Part shown: piece by piece, positions 36,423 through 44,884 of the stretch
Layout of the letters: every line of letters starts with the position of its first letter
Numbering within the stretch: position 1 is the first letter of the stretch
NCBI GenBank assembly: GCA_021820525.1
Contig: JAKADM010000003.1
Span: forward strand, 104,306-168,305
Direction of reading: 5' to 3'
DNA from: Thermoplasmata archaeon
Lineage (GTDB): Archaea > Thermoplasmatota > Thermoplasmata > Thermoplasmatales > Thermoplasmataceae
Length of the DNA stretch: 64,000 nt
The notes under the pieces: generated by a model
Seen by the model: the letters and a program-made list of their open reading frames with translations, nothing else
The model's database searches: none
Told to the model about the DNA's origin: nothing
Position numbers and translations under genes: made by a program

Positions 36423-38222
36423 ATGGTTAAATTCCCGGAGAATACAAAAATTGGGCTGGAAGTCCATCTTCAGGTAAACGCAGGAAAACTATTTTGCGGC
36501 TGTGAAGGAGAGGGCATGGATAGGGAAAGATCATTCCAGAGAACCCTGCATTCATCATCGGGTGAAACAGGTTCCTCAGATATATCCACAATGTATGAGG
36601 AATCAAGGAACAGGACTTTTAAATATATAGTTTCCACAAATTCATGCCTTGTGGAGGCAGATGAAGAACCGCCTCACAAAATAAACGAAATGGCACTTAA
36701 TGCATCCCTGATGATGGCAAGGGCATTCAATTCGGAAATACTTGACCGGGTTGTCGTAATGAGAAAGGTTGTTATAGATGGTTCAAACACCGGGGGATTC
36801 CAGAGAACATCCCTAATTGCCATGGGGGGCGAAATAAAGGGTGATACGTATTCATCCAAAATATCCGCCATCTGCCTTGAGGAGGATGCATGCAGGAAGA
36901 TAGAGGAAAGGGGAAATGAGGTGGTATACTCTTTGGACAGGCTGGGTGTTCCGCTCATTGAAATTTCCACAGAGCCTGACATCAAGAATCCTGAGGGAGC
37001 GGTAGAGATCGCAAGGGAAATAGGAAACAGACTCCTCTCCGCAGGTCTTTTGAAAAAGGGGGCAGACAGCATAAGGCAGGATGTGAACTTCTCCATGGGA
37101 TACGGCAGGGTTGAAATCAAGGGTGTTTCAAAATTAACCACCATCCCGGATATTCTGGAAAGGGAGATGGAAAGGCAGAAATCACTGGCTGAAGCCGTGG
37201 GAATATGGAAGGAGAGGGGTGGCACTGAAAATGTCATCTTTGAGGCAAATAATGCCATCCTCAACGGTACAGGCTCAAGATTGATCCTAAAATCGGTTGA
37301 AAATGGAAAGGATATACTCCTCTCAATACTGAAAAATGGAAGAGGTCTCTTAAAAAATGGAAATTTCAGGATAGGAAGGGAAATTGCTGATGCCCTGAAG
37401 CAGATTGGAATCACGGGCATCTTGCATTATGATGAACTTCCTGCCTATGGAATAACTCAGGAGGAAAAGGATAGAATTGCCAATTACCTGAATCTCGGGG
37501 AAGGGGATTCATTTCTCATTCTTCTTGAGGAAAGTGCAGAAAAGGAGAGGGCAGAGCGCGTTATCAATGACAGAATAAGCAAGATAATGTCACTGAACTT
37601 TTCTGAAACAAGGGCAGCAATGGATGATTTTTCAACAAGATATATGAGGCCCCTGTCCGGATCAAGCAGAATGTACCCTGAAACAGATATTTCTGTAATT
37701 GAGATAAATGAATCAAGGTTGAGGGAGATAGAGGGCAGAGTTCCATTGAGGCTGGAAGAAATGGTCGAAAAAATTTCCAGGGAATATTCCATATCAAAGC
37801 AGGACGCATCCACACTGATCTGGAATGGGATGACTGAAATATTTATGCGTTTATCAGAGAAATATGATTCAAGGGCCATATGCCGTGAACTTGTGCAGAA
37901 ACTCCCGGATGCAGAGAGAAAGAAGAATGTAAAAATACCGGCCGAGTATGTGGAGGATACACTTAATTACTGCATAGAAAAAAATTATGGAAGGTATTCC
38001 ATGGAAAGGGCCATTGATCTTCTATCGGAAGGAAAGCTCCCTGAAGAGATAAAATCCGAAGAGAATTTAAAGCCTCTGGATGAGAACGAAATTATTGAAG
38101 CATTAAAAAATATTAAAGATACAAAAAATATTTCACTGGTGGCAAAACAGATAACAGAAATGAAGGGGAGACCTGTGGATACATCCATAATAGCAAGATT
38201 GGTAAAGGTCGAAAAAAGATAA
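36423..38222 (+). CDS. gatE: Glu-tRNA(Gln) amidotransferase subunit E
   Basis: GatE is the tRNA-binding and kinase subunit that phosphorylates Glu on tRNA(Gln) and transfers ammonia from GatD. It has 599 residues. The GatB-like catalytic cradle begins GLEVHLQVNAGKLFCGC, followed by DGSNTGGFQRTSLIA and the DxNFS-type RQDVNFSMG. A GatE-specific AspRS-like insertion lies around residues 280-420, with a helical and YqeY-like tail at the C-terminus. The start codon follows the gatD stop directly. Together they mark an archaeal genome using transamidation for glutamine charging. Confidence 0.96.
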   Translation: MVKFPENTKIGLEVHLQVNAGKLFCGCEGEGMDRERSFQRTLHSSSGETGSSDISTMYEESRNRTFKYIVSTNSCLVEADEEPPHKINEMALNASLMMARAFNSEILDRVVVMRKVVIDGSNTGGFQRTSLIAMGGEIKGDTYSSKISAICLEEDACRKIEERGNEVVYSLDRLGVPLIEISTEPDIKNPEGAVEIAREIGNRLLSAGLLKKGADSIRQDVNFSMGYGRVEIKGVSKLTTIPDILEREMERQKSLAEAVGIWKERGGTENVIFEANNAILNGTGSRLILKSVENGKDILLSILKNGRGLLKNGNFRIGREIADALKQIGITGILHYDELPAYGITQEEKDRIANYLNLGEGDSFLILLEESAEKERAERVINDRISKIMSLNFSETRAAMDDFSTRYMRPLSGSSRMYPETDISVIEINESRLREIEGRVPLRLEEMVEKISREYSISKQDASTLIWNGMTEIFMRLSEKYDSRAICRELVQKLPDAERKKNVKIPAEYVEDTLNYCIEKNYGRYSMERAIDLLSEGKLPEEIKSEENLKPLDENEIIEALKNIKDTKNISLVAKQITEMKGRPVDTSIIARLVKVEKR

Positions 38223-38241
38223 TGCCGGTACTAAACAACAC

Positions 38242-38250
38242 TTAAATATT
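38242..38250 (+). promoter_or_regulatory. TATA box of the nuo operon
   Basis: TTAAATATT is centred about 24 bases before the nuoA ATG at 38270, fitting a leaderless mRNA. It is the only clear promoter seen ahead of the whole nuo series; later genes overlap or abut. Confidence 0.5.
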
Positions 38251-38269
38251 TTCCACAAATACCCAATCC

Positions 38270-38710
38270 ATGTTGTTATATGGGTACATACCGGCAATAA
38301 TCACCCTTATTTTGCTGGTGCTTGCAATGTATTTAGTATTCACAATTCTTCCCGCTTTGAGCCAGGCAAGAACAAAGGCCGACAGAAATAAAATATATCT
38401 GAAACCATCTGATGTAATAAGAGAACTTGCAAAGGAATCTTCACCGGTTAAGGGATCGAACTATACAGAACCTTATGAATCTGGGGAGGTTGCCAGAGGC
38501 TCATATAACAATTTCGTTCGTGTTCAATATTATGTGATTGTGCTTCTTTTTATTCTTTTTGATGTTGATATGGCATTGCTTCTCCCATGGGCCTTTGACT
38601 TCAAGGCTCTGGGTTTTTATGATTTCATGGAGACAATTATTTTCATATTGATGCCTCTCACAGCGGTACTCTATGCTTTCAGAAAGGGATATATGAGGTG
38701 GATAAAGTGA
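38270..38710 (+). CDS. nuoA: NADH-quinone oxidoreductase-like subunit A
   Basis: This 146-residue membrane subunit of complex I has three transmembrane helices. The hallmark loop ([28 protein letters not shown], about residues 65-95) and [12 protein letters not shown] are typical of NuoA/ND3. It has a longer first loop, rich in charged residues, than the usual 120-residue subunit. It is the first gene of the nuo operon and overlaps nuoB. Confidence 0.93.
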   Translation: MLLYGYIPAIITLILLVLAMYLVFTILPALSQARTKADRNKIYLKPSDVIRELAKESSPVKGSNYTEPYESGEVARGSYNNFVRVQYYVIVLLFILFDVDMALLLPWAFDFKALGFYDFMETIIFILMPLTAVLYAFRKGYMRWIK

Positions 38711-39171
38711 AGACAGGGGATGCAGGTTTTATTACAACGACGCTTGATAAGGCAATGGAATGGAGCAGGAGCAACTCCATATGGCCGCTTACCTTTGGTC
38801 TTGCATGCTGTGCCATTGAAATGATGGCAACTCAGGCCTCAAGGCTTGATATATCAAGGTTTGGGAGTGAAGTTTTCAGGAACTCTCCCAGGCAGTCAGA
38901 TCTTATGATTGTATCAGGTACAGTAACAAAGAAGATGGCACCAAGGTTGAGGAGGCTCTATGATGAAATGCCCTATCCAAAATATGTAATCGCAATGGGC
39001 GTATGCGTTATTCAGGGAGGCCCATATAATCAGGGTTATTCAGTTGTGCTTGGTGTTGACAGGGTTGTTCCTGTGGATGTTTACGTTCCAGGATGCCCAC
39101 CCACACCGGAAGCACTGACAAACGGAATTATATTGCTTCAGAAGAAGATAAGAAATGAAGCGGACAGGTGA
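38707..39171 (+). CDS. nuoB: NADH-quinone oxidoreductase-like subunit B (N2 cluster)
   Basis: NuoB carries the terminal [4Fe-4S] cluster N2 that passes electrons to quinone. The ligands are visible: the CC pair in [11 protein letters not shown] (about residues 34-35), C100 in GVCVIQGG and C130 in PGCPPTPEA. The start is a GTG that overlaps the nuoA stop (GTGA) with GAGGTG six bases upstream. The GTG at 38698 would add three residues. It has about 154 residues, normal for the family. Confidence 0.95.
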   Translation: MKTGDAGFITTTLDKAMEWSRSNSIWPLTFGLACCAIEMMATQASRLDISRFGSEVFRNSPRQSDLMIVSGTVTKKMAPRLRRLYDEMPYPKYVIAMGVCVIQGGPYNQGYSVVLGVDRVVPVDVYVPGCPPTPEALTNGIILLQKKIRNEADR

Positions 39172-39176
39172 TTTGA

Positions 39177-39638
39177 TTGGCCTATGAAATAAAGGAAGAA
39201 AAGGGTAAGGATGGAAGAAAGGTGTACAGAATAGACAGGGATCACCTTGTTGAATTGATGAATGATCTTAAAAAGGAGGGTTATGATCATCTTACACTCA
39301 TATCGGCAGTCGACTTCAGGGACAGAATAGAGGTTGTATATCATCTCGAAAAATCATCGGATAATTTTTCAATGCTTGTTGTGAAAACTGAAACAAAGGA
39401 CAACCACATGCCCAGCGTGGCATCTCTCTGGGAAAGCGCCAACTGGGATGAGAGGGAGCAATACGATATGATGGGTGTAATCTTTGATGGCCATCCAGAT
39501 CTCAGAAGGATACTTCTACCAGAAGGATGGAATGGTTACCCCCTGAGAAAGGATTACGATATGAGCAAGGTTCAGTATGTGAACATGGATGAGGAAGGAA
39601 ATGATTATGTCAGCTTCGATCCTGGGGACGGGTGGTAA
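39177..39638 (+). CDS. nuoC: NADH-quinone oxidoreductase-like subunit C
   Basis: NuoC is a peripheral connecting subunit near the quinone site. It has 153 residues with the family motifs EREQYDMMGVIFDGHPDLRR, LLPEGWNGYPLRKDY. The start is a TTG (39177), supported by the ribosome-binding site AGGTGAT at 39166-39172; no ATG fits. It overlaps the following gene's start region. Here nuoC and nuoD are separate genes, unlike the bacterial NuoCD fusion. Confidence 0.93.
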   Translation: MAYEIKEEKGKDGRKVYRIDRDHLVELMNDLKKEGYDHLTLISAVDFRDRIEVVYHLEKSSDNFSMLVVKTETKDNHMPSVASLWESANWDEREQYDMMGVIFDGHPDLRRILLPEGWNGYPLRKDYDMSKVQYVNMDEEGNDYVSFDPGDGW

Positions 39639-39640
39639 TA

Positions 39641-40759
39641 ATGGAGTCAAATCTTACAAACAGATATATAGAGCTGAACATGGGACCCCAGCACCCCTCT
39701 ACCCATGGTGTGCTTAGATTGAAATTAACCCTTGACGGAGAAACTGTAAAGAAGGTTGAGCCAGTAATAGGATATCTCCACAGAAATGCAGAAAAGATAT
39801 GCGAGCTTGATTTCTATTGTGACGCACTCATATATTTTGACAGGATGGATTATGTCGGCGCAATGAATATGGAACTGGGATATCTGGAGGCTGCAGAAAA
39901 GCTTCTGAACATTGAGCCGCCCGAGAGAGTCAAATGGATCAGGGTCATAATGGCAGAACTTAACAGGATTGCCTCCCATCTTGTATGGGCCGGAGCATTT
40001 GGCCTGGACCTTGGAATGTTGACTCCATTCTTCTATGTCTTTGAAGAGAGGGAAAAAATACTCAATCTATTCACAGAAATAACAGGGTCAAGGCAGGAAA
40101 CAAACTATATGAGCATTGGCGGGGTATATCAGGATTTCAACGATAAGATCATATTTAAAATAAAGGAATTTCTCAGCGAGTTTCCAAAAAAGCTGGATGA
40201 AGTATATAATCTGTTTGTTAAAAATGATATCTTCATATCAAGAACAAAAAATATCGGAATCCTGGAGCCTGAGGTTGCACTTTCCTATGGCGTTACAGGA
40301 CCAATGTTGAGGGCATCAGGCATCCCATACGATGTGAGGAAAGATGAGCCCTATCTTGTTTACGATAAAATTAATTTTACAGTCCCAATTTCAAAGAAGA
40401 AGGATGTTCTGGCAAGGTTTATTGTCAGGTTTGAAGAAATGAGGCAATCTGTGAAGATCATCCAGCAGGCTCTGGATAAGCTTCCTGATGGTCCCTTCTT
40501 CAATCCCAAGGCAAAGAAATCCCTTATGATAAGGCTGAGGGGAGAGGGAGATGTTTATGCAAGAACTGAGTCCACAAAGGGTGAGTTTGGAGTATATATT
40601 GTTGGCGATGGCAGCGTAAAACCGTACAGGGTCCACGTGAGAAGCCCTGCCTTCAAGAACCTTTCAGTTCTTCCCTATTTATCCAGAGATGTACTGATTG
40701 CGGATATGGTGGCCATATCAGGCTCCATAGATCTGGTTTTCGGTGAGGTGGATAGATGA
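39641..40759 (+). CDS. nuoD: NADH-quinone oxidoreductase-like subunit D
   Basis: This is the 49-kDa-type subunit that forms the quinone-reduction site with NuoB. The conserved N-terminus NMGPQHPSTHGVLRLKL, GYLHRNAEK, ELNRIASHLVWAG and the C-terminal RVHVRSPAF and SIDLVFGEVDR are all present. The [NiFe]-hydrogenase cysteines are absent, so this is a complex I subunit rather than a hydrogenase. It has about 372 residues from the ATG at 41 bases past 39600; GTG at 39632 is an in-frame alternative. It overlaps nuoH by ATGA. Confidence 0.95.
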   Translation: MESNLTNRYIELNMGPQHPSTHGVLRLKLTLDGETVKKVEPVIGYLHRNAEKICELDFYCDALIYFDRMDYVGAMNMELGYLEAAEKLLNIEPPERVKWIRVIMAELNRIASHLVWAGAFGLDLGMLTPFFYVFEEREKILNLFTEITGSRQETNYMSIGGVYQDFNDKIIFKIKEFLSEFPKKLDEVYNLFVKNDIFISRTKNIGILEPEVALSYGVTGPMLRASGIPYDVRKDEPYLVYDKINFTVPISKKKDVLARFIVRFEEMRQSVKIIQQALDKLPDGPFFNPKAKKSLMIRLRGEGDVYARTESTKGEFGVYIVGDGSVKPYRVHVRSPAFKNLSVLPYLSRDVLIADMVAISGSIDLVFGEVDR

Positions 40760-41796
40760 GTCTTCTTACAAGAATTGCAATGATATTGAGTTTCCTCGGG
40801 CACTATCCATCTTATATTCTTGCCTATATCATTGAAACGCTCATCGTCATCATATTTGGAACTGTTGTTGTGGCCGGCATGGTCTACTTCTTCAGGAAAT
40901 ATATGGCAAGGGTTCAGATGAGGATAGGGCCAAACAGAGTAGGTAAGTTTGGTGTTTTGCAGGTGATGGCGGATGGTTTGAAGCTTATACAGAAGGAATC
41001 CATAATGCCTCAGGGTAGGGACGATTTGCCATACAAGGTAGCGCCTCTCATCATATTCATAGCGTTGATGATGGGTTTCATATTCATACCCTATGGGCCT
41101 CTAGCGTGGCTCGGGACACTTACTGTGACCCATTCAGATGTCAGTCTTGTTATTCTCTTTGCCCTCATAGCCATAATGCCCATAGGAGAGCTTCTTTCAG
41201 GAATAGTCTCCAATAACAAGTATGCAGTTCTGGGCTCACTCAGAGGGGTGGCCAAGGATATATCCTTTGAAGTCCCCATGATGCTTTCAGTTCTTGCCAT
41301 AGTTATGATGGCTTCTGCCAGAGGTGTTTCACCACTGGATATTAATGGAGTTGTACAGGCACAGAATATACCCTTTGCCATACTTGAACCTCTGGGCTTT
41401 TTTGTATTTCTGATATCCATGGCAGCAAGAGCCTCATATTCACCCTTTGATATGGGTGAAAGTGACAGTGAGCTTGTCACGGGAAATACAACTGAATATA
41501 GCGGCCTGAGATTTGGTATGTTCTATCTGGGTTTATTCGGAACCATATTTCTGGGCTCTCTTATTCTCAGCACACTTTATCTTGGTGGATATAACGGTCC
41601 ATTTGAAAGTTATCTTGGATTCATATGGCTCCTGATCAAGACCCTTGTTGTGGTCGTAATATCGCTTACAATATGGCTCTCAATGCCCAGAGTAAGAATA
41701 GATAAGTTTGTTACCTTTGGATGGAAATATTTGCTGCCTATTTCATTTATAAATCTTGTAATCACCGGATTTATCATACTGGGGGGAATTTCATGA
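40756..41796 (+). CDS. nuoH: NADH-quinone oxidoreductase-like subunit H
   Basis: This membrane subunit links the quinone site to the proton-pumping arm. It has 346 residues and about eight transmembrane helices. Family motifs are RMQMRIGPNRVGKFG-like at about 50-65 (here VQMRIGPNRVGKFGVLQ), ADGLKLIQKE, and the loop ASYSPFDMGESDSELVTGN with its acidic residues. It overlaps nuoD and nuoI by four bases each, so translation is coupled. Confidence 0.95.
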   Translation: MSLLTRIAMILSFLGHYPSYILAYIIETLIVIIFGTVVVAGMVYFFRKYMARVQMRIGPNRVGKFGVLQVMADGLKLIQKESIMPQGRDDLPYKVAPLIIFIALMMGFIFIPYGPLAWLGTLTVTHSDVSLVILFALIAIMPIGELLSGIVSNNKYAVLGSLRGVAKDISFEVPMMLSVLAIVMMASARGVSPLDINGVVQAQNIPFAILEPLGFFVFLISMAARASYSPFDMGESDSELVTGNTTEYSGLRFGMFYLGLFGTIFLGSLILSTLYLGGYNGPFESYLGFIWLLIKTLVVVVISLTIWLSMPRVRIDKFVTFGWKYLLPISFINLVITGFIILGGIS

Positions 41797-42233
41797 TAGA
41801 TGTCAAGGAAGTTGAAGAGCCTAAAACAATACCGATTATCGGTTCAATCGAAGGAATGTATACAGTATTCAAGCACCTATTTCAAAAGCCTGTTACTGTG
41901 CAGTATCCAGAGCATAAGGAGGATCAGGGTGATAGATTCAGATTCAGGATATATCTGAGCACAGATGACTGCGTAGGCTGTACACTGTGTGAGCAGGTTT
42001 GTCCCAATCTCACCATCACAATGGTCAGCCTGGATAAGGAGAATCCGAGGAATAAAAGAAAGATATATCCATCTGTAAATTTCGGCACATGCACGGTCTG
42101 CAGGAACTGTGAGGAAATATGCCCAACAGATGCCATTTATCTTAAGGATGTATTTGAAACGGCAAGGACAAAGAACTCTTTCTTCTACAGCCCAACGGAA
42201 CTGGAAAAAAACGAAGATGAGGTGAGGAGATGA
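41793..42233 (+). CDS. nuoI: NADH-quinone oxidoreductase-like subunit I (2x[4Fe-4S])
   Basis: This 146-residue ferredoxin-like subunit has two complete CxxCxxCxxxCP motifs, at C60/63/66/70 and C100/103/106/110, for clusters N6a and N6b that lead to N2. The ATG at 41793 overlaps the nuoH stop (ATGA), the usual pattern in this operon; an in-frame ATG at 41721 lies inside nuoH and is not favoured. It is the outermost electron carrier of the complex encoded here, so the unknown electron donor should dock on it. Confidence 0.95.
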   Translation: MIDVKEVEEPKTIPIIGSIEGMYTVFKHLFQKPVTVQYPEHKEDQGDRFRFRIYLSTDDCVGCTLCEQVCPNLTITMVSLDKENPRNKRKIYPSVNFGTCTVCRNCEEICPTDAIYLKDVFETARTKNSFFYSPTELEKNEDEVRR

Positions 42234-42478
42234 TCTTCACCATCATTGAGATAATCATTGGAATAATTCTTCTCATAATGGCCATGATTTCTGTGGGGCA
42301 GAAGGATGTGTTGAGGAGCATAGTCTTCCTGATGTTTTTCCTCTTTGTTCTTTCAATTAATTTCATATTTCTGGGTGCAACCCTCATAGGTGCAATTGAG
42401 CTGCTTGTTTATGTTGGGGCCATATCTGCCCTAATGGTATTCACGGTTATGATCACGGGAGGTAAGGAGTTTGAATAA
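42230..42478 (+). CDS. nuoJ: NuoJ N-terminal half (split subunit J)
   Basis: This 82-residue protein has three transmembrane helices and matches the first half of NuoJ/ND6: an initial helix, the QKDVLRSIVFLMFFLFVLSINFIFLGA segment, and the strongly conserved IGAIELLVYVGAISALMVFTVMI. It overlaps nuoI by ATGA. The remaining helices of NuoJ are supplied by the next gene, so subunit J is encoded in two pieces. Confidence 0.88.
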   Translation: MIFTIIEIIIGIILLIMAMISVGQKDVLRSIVFLMFFLFVLSINFIFLGATLIGAIELLVYVGAISALMVFTVMITGGKEFE

Positions 42479-42689
42479 GGCACCGGCTTTCATTGCTTCT
42501 TTTCTCTTTTTTATCGTAATGGCCTTTGCAGCAATAAATATTACAGGATCCTATTCTCCTGTTCAGCAAAGTATAGGTTCCATATCCAGGCTGCTGTTTT
42601 CAACATACATAATACCCTTTGAGTTGCTTTCAGTGGTTCTTGTGGGAGGTATCATAGGAATGTTTCACACCGCGGAGGACGAGGAATAA
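42471..42689 (+). CDS. nuoJ: NuoJ C-terminal half (split subunit J)
   Basis: This 72-residue protein has two hydrophobic helices and a short loop. It resembles the end of NuoJ (GSISRLLFSTYIIPFELLSVVLVGGIIG, where the ELLSVVLL-type helix is conserved). It overlaps the first half by eight bases in another frame. The TTG start at 42471 has GGAGGT (42458-42463) seven bases upstream. The operon position between nuoJ and nuoK supports the call. Confidence 0.75.
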   Translation: MNKAPAFIASFLFFIVMAFAAINITGSYSPVQQSIGSISRLLFSTYIIPFELLSVVLVGGIIGMFHTAEDEE

Positions 42690-42988
42690 TGTATCAGAAT
42701 ATGATTCAGATTTTTGCACTTGCTCTTTTCACAATCGGCATATATGGTGTAATGACCTCCAAACTGGGCATTAAAATGCTCATATCAGTTGAGGTAATGT
42801 TAAACTCTGCCATATTCAGCCTTGTATCTGCAGCCATGGGTACAGGGAACGTTACACCGCTTGTAATGGCTCTATTTACCATAGCCATAGCGGCGGTTGA
42901 ATCCGCTGTGGGCATCAGTTTGCTGGTTTCCATATACAGAAAGTTCGGGAAGATAGATATATCTCTCCTGCAGGAGATAAGGTGGTAA
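42689..42988 (+). CDS. nuoK: NADH-quinone oxidoreductase-like subunit K
   Basis: This 99-residue subunit has three transmembrane helices and is homologous to NuoK/MrpC. It shows the acidic residue in KMLISVEVMLNSA (Glu about 33) and AVESAVGISLLVSIYR with a second glutamate (about 69), both used in proton transfer. The ATG shares a base with the previous stop (TAATG). Confidence 0.93.
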   Translation: MYQNMIQIFALALFTIGIYGVMTSKLGIKMLISVEVMLNSAIFSLVSAAMGTGNVTPLVMALFTIAIAAVESAVGISLLVSIYRKFGKIDISLLQEIRW

Positions 42989-44883
42989 CATTGTTCAGTT
43001 ATGCATGGTTCATATTTTTGGTGCCCATAATTTTCGCTCCCGTAAGTGCCTTCGCAGGATGGAGAAGAAAAGTCTATGGAGGTATAGTTGCATCCCTTGC
43101 CATAGCAGTATCCTTTATTCTTGCAGTTCTTGTTTATTTTAATATTAGCAATACCAGAGTTCCCATATACCAGTCTTTTAACTGGTTTGGGAACATAGAT
43201 GCTGGCATATATATAGATCATCTTGCAATCATAATGGCCCTGATGGTTTCCTTTGTTTCATTGATGATCCATCTTTTTGCCCTATATTATATGAAGGATG
43301 ATCCAAGGCAGAATATCTATTTCGGAGAAACTGCGCTTTTCACAGGTGGAATGCTTGGTCTCATATTGTCCTCCAATCTCCTTGAATTCTTCCTTTTCTG
43401 GGAGCTTGTGGGACTGTGTTCCTATTTGCTTGTAGGCTTCTGGTTCTTCAAACCAAACGCAGCATCTGCAGCAAAAAAGGCGTTCATTGTAACAAGGGTT
43501 GGAGATCTTCTTTTCATAATAGGACTGGCCATTCTCTATTCTCTACTGACATCAATTAACGTCTCATCCCCGCTCAGCATACCATATCTGATATCCAACG
43601 CACCGGCAATAGCAAAGGAAATAGGTGCTCAGAACCTCACAATCATAGGCCTTCTTTTCCTTGGTGGTGCTGCAGGCAAATCTGCTCAGTTTCCCCTACA
43701 CGTGTGGATACCGGACGCAATGGAAGGTCCAACAACTGTATCTGCACTTATACATGCAGCCACAATGGTTACGGCCGGTGTGTATTTAATTGCAAGGGTA
43801 CTGCCACTGTATTCAAACGCGACCTATATTGCGCCTGATGCTGTTCTATTCGTTGGGGCTTTCACCGCAATGTTTGCTGGAACACTGGGAATTGTAATGA
43901 ATGATCTTAAGAGAATTCTTGCCTATTCCACAATCTCTCAGATTGGATATATGATGGCTTCACTTGGTATGGTCTCTGTGATTGGAGACAGCGTCATAGG
44001 TTTTTCAATTTACCATCTCGTTGTACATGCTGTGTTTAAGGCCCTCCTTTTCATGACTGCAGGTGCCATTCTCATAGCACTCATGGAGTTAAGAGACGTG
44101 AGGAGAATGGGCGGACTGTGGAAGAAAATGCCCGTAACTGTTACACTCATGTTTATAGGTTCCATTACACTTGCAGCAATACCCCCTACTGCTGCCTATT
44201 TCTCAAAGGATACCATCATCGACGCAGCCTATATGTATTATATTAGGAGCGGGGCAAACATATATTCAGTTCTGCCCTGGATATTCCTTGTAATAGGTGC
44301 ATTGATGACATCTCTTTATACATTCAGGATGTTCTATCTTGTAGCCCTTGGAAAGCCAAGATCAAAACTTGCAGAAGAGGCAAAGGATCCGCCCATAATC
44401 GCTCTGATTCCATTGATGGCCCTGGCTTTCCTTTCACTTACATTGGGCATAGTGCAGTATCCCTTTTACAACTTCATACATCCCAACACAATCCACGTAT
44501 CCGTGCCCTTAATTGTAAAATATACCCCACTCACAATGGTTGTCATTGGAATACTGGTAATTGCAGGTGTTTATGGCACCGGAATGTGGAAGAAGATGGA
44601 TCTTTCCAAAAACATTGCTTACAGAATTCTCAGGGCAAAATACTATCTGGATTACCTGTTCACAAGAGTTATTGCAGAAAGGGCCATACTGCCACTCTCA
44701 TCGGGATTTGCCAGAATGGAAAGGGGCTTTTCCAGAGATATTGAGGCAACAGGTTCCGGTGCAATGGGATTTGGCTCAATGCTCAGAAGGATCCAGAACG
44801 GAATTGTGGAGTACTATTTCGTATTCCTCATTATTGGAATTGCAGTCATAATGCTAATACTGGAAATAACAGGAGGTCTTTGA
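42982..44883 (+). CDS. nuoL: NADH-quinone oxidoreductase-like subunit L
   Basis: This proton-pumping antiporter-like subunit has 633 residues and about sixteen helices. Hallmarks are FWELVGLCSYLLVGFWF (with the pump Glu near 138), GAAGKSAQFPLHVWIPDAMEGPTTVSALIHAATMV, and LAYSTISQIGYM. It includes a long C-terminal lateral-helix region. The start is a GTG at 42982 or a TTG at 42991; AGGAG (42972-42976) suits the first and GGTGG (42981-42985) the second. It overlaps nuoK. Confidence 0.95.
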   Translation: MVTLFSYAWFIFLVPIIFAPVSAFAGWRRKVYGGIVASLAIAVSFILAVLVYFNISNTRVPIYQSFNWFGNIDAGIYIDHLAIIMALMVSFVSLMIHLFALYYMKDDPRQNIYFGETALFTGGMLGLILSSNLLEFFLFWELVGLCSYLLVGFWFFKPNAASAAKKAFIVTRVGDLLFIIGLAILYSLLTSINVSSPLSIPYLISNAPAIAKEIGAQNLTIIGLLFLGGAAGKSAQFPLHVWIPDAMEGPTTVSALIHAATMVTAGVYLIARVLPLYSNATYIAPDAVLFVGAFTAMFAGTLGIVMNDLKRILAYSTISQIGYMMASLGMVSVIGDSVIGFSIYHLVVHAVFKALLFMTAGAILIALMELRDVRRMGGLWKKMPVTVTLMFIGSITLAAIPPTAAYFSKDTIIDAAYMYYIRSGANIYSVLPWIFLVIGALMTSLYTFRMFYLVALGKPRSKLAEEAKDPPIIALIPLMALAFLSLTLGIVQYPFYNFIHPNTIHVSVPLIVKYTPLTMVVIGILVIAGVYGTGMWKKMDLSKNIAYRILRAKYYLDYLFTRVIAERAILPLSSGFARMERGFSRDIEATGSGAMGFGSMLRRIQNGIVEYYFVFLIIGIAVIMLILEITGGL

Positions 44884-44884
44884 A

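Noticed and set aside
39641..40759. Membrane-bound hydrogenase large subunit
   Set aside because: The CxxC pairs that bind the Ni-Fe centre are absent, and the gene sits in a complete complex I operon.
42460..42480. Frameshift in nuoJ
   Set aside because: The two frames have well-formed stop, start and GGAGGT site with an eight-base overlap, like the other coupled genes of the operon.
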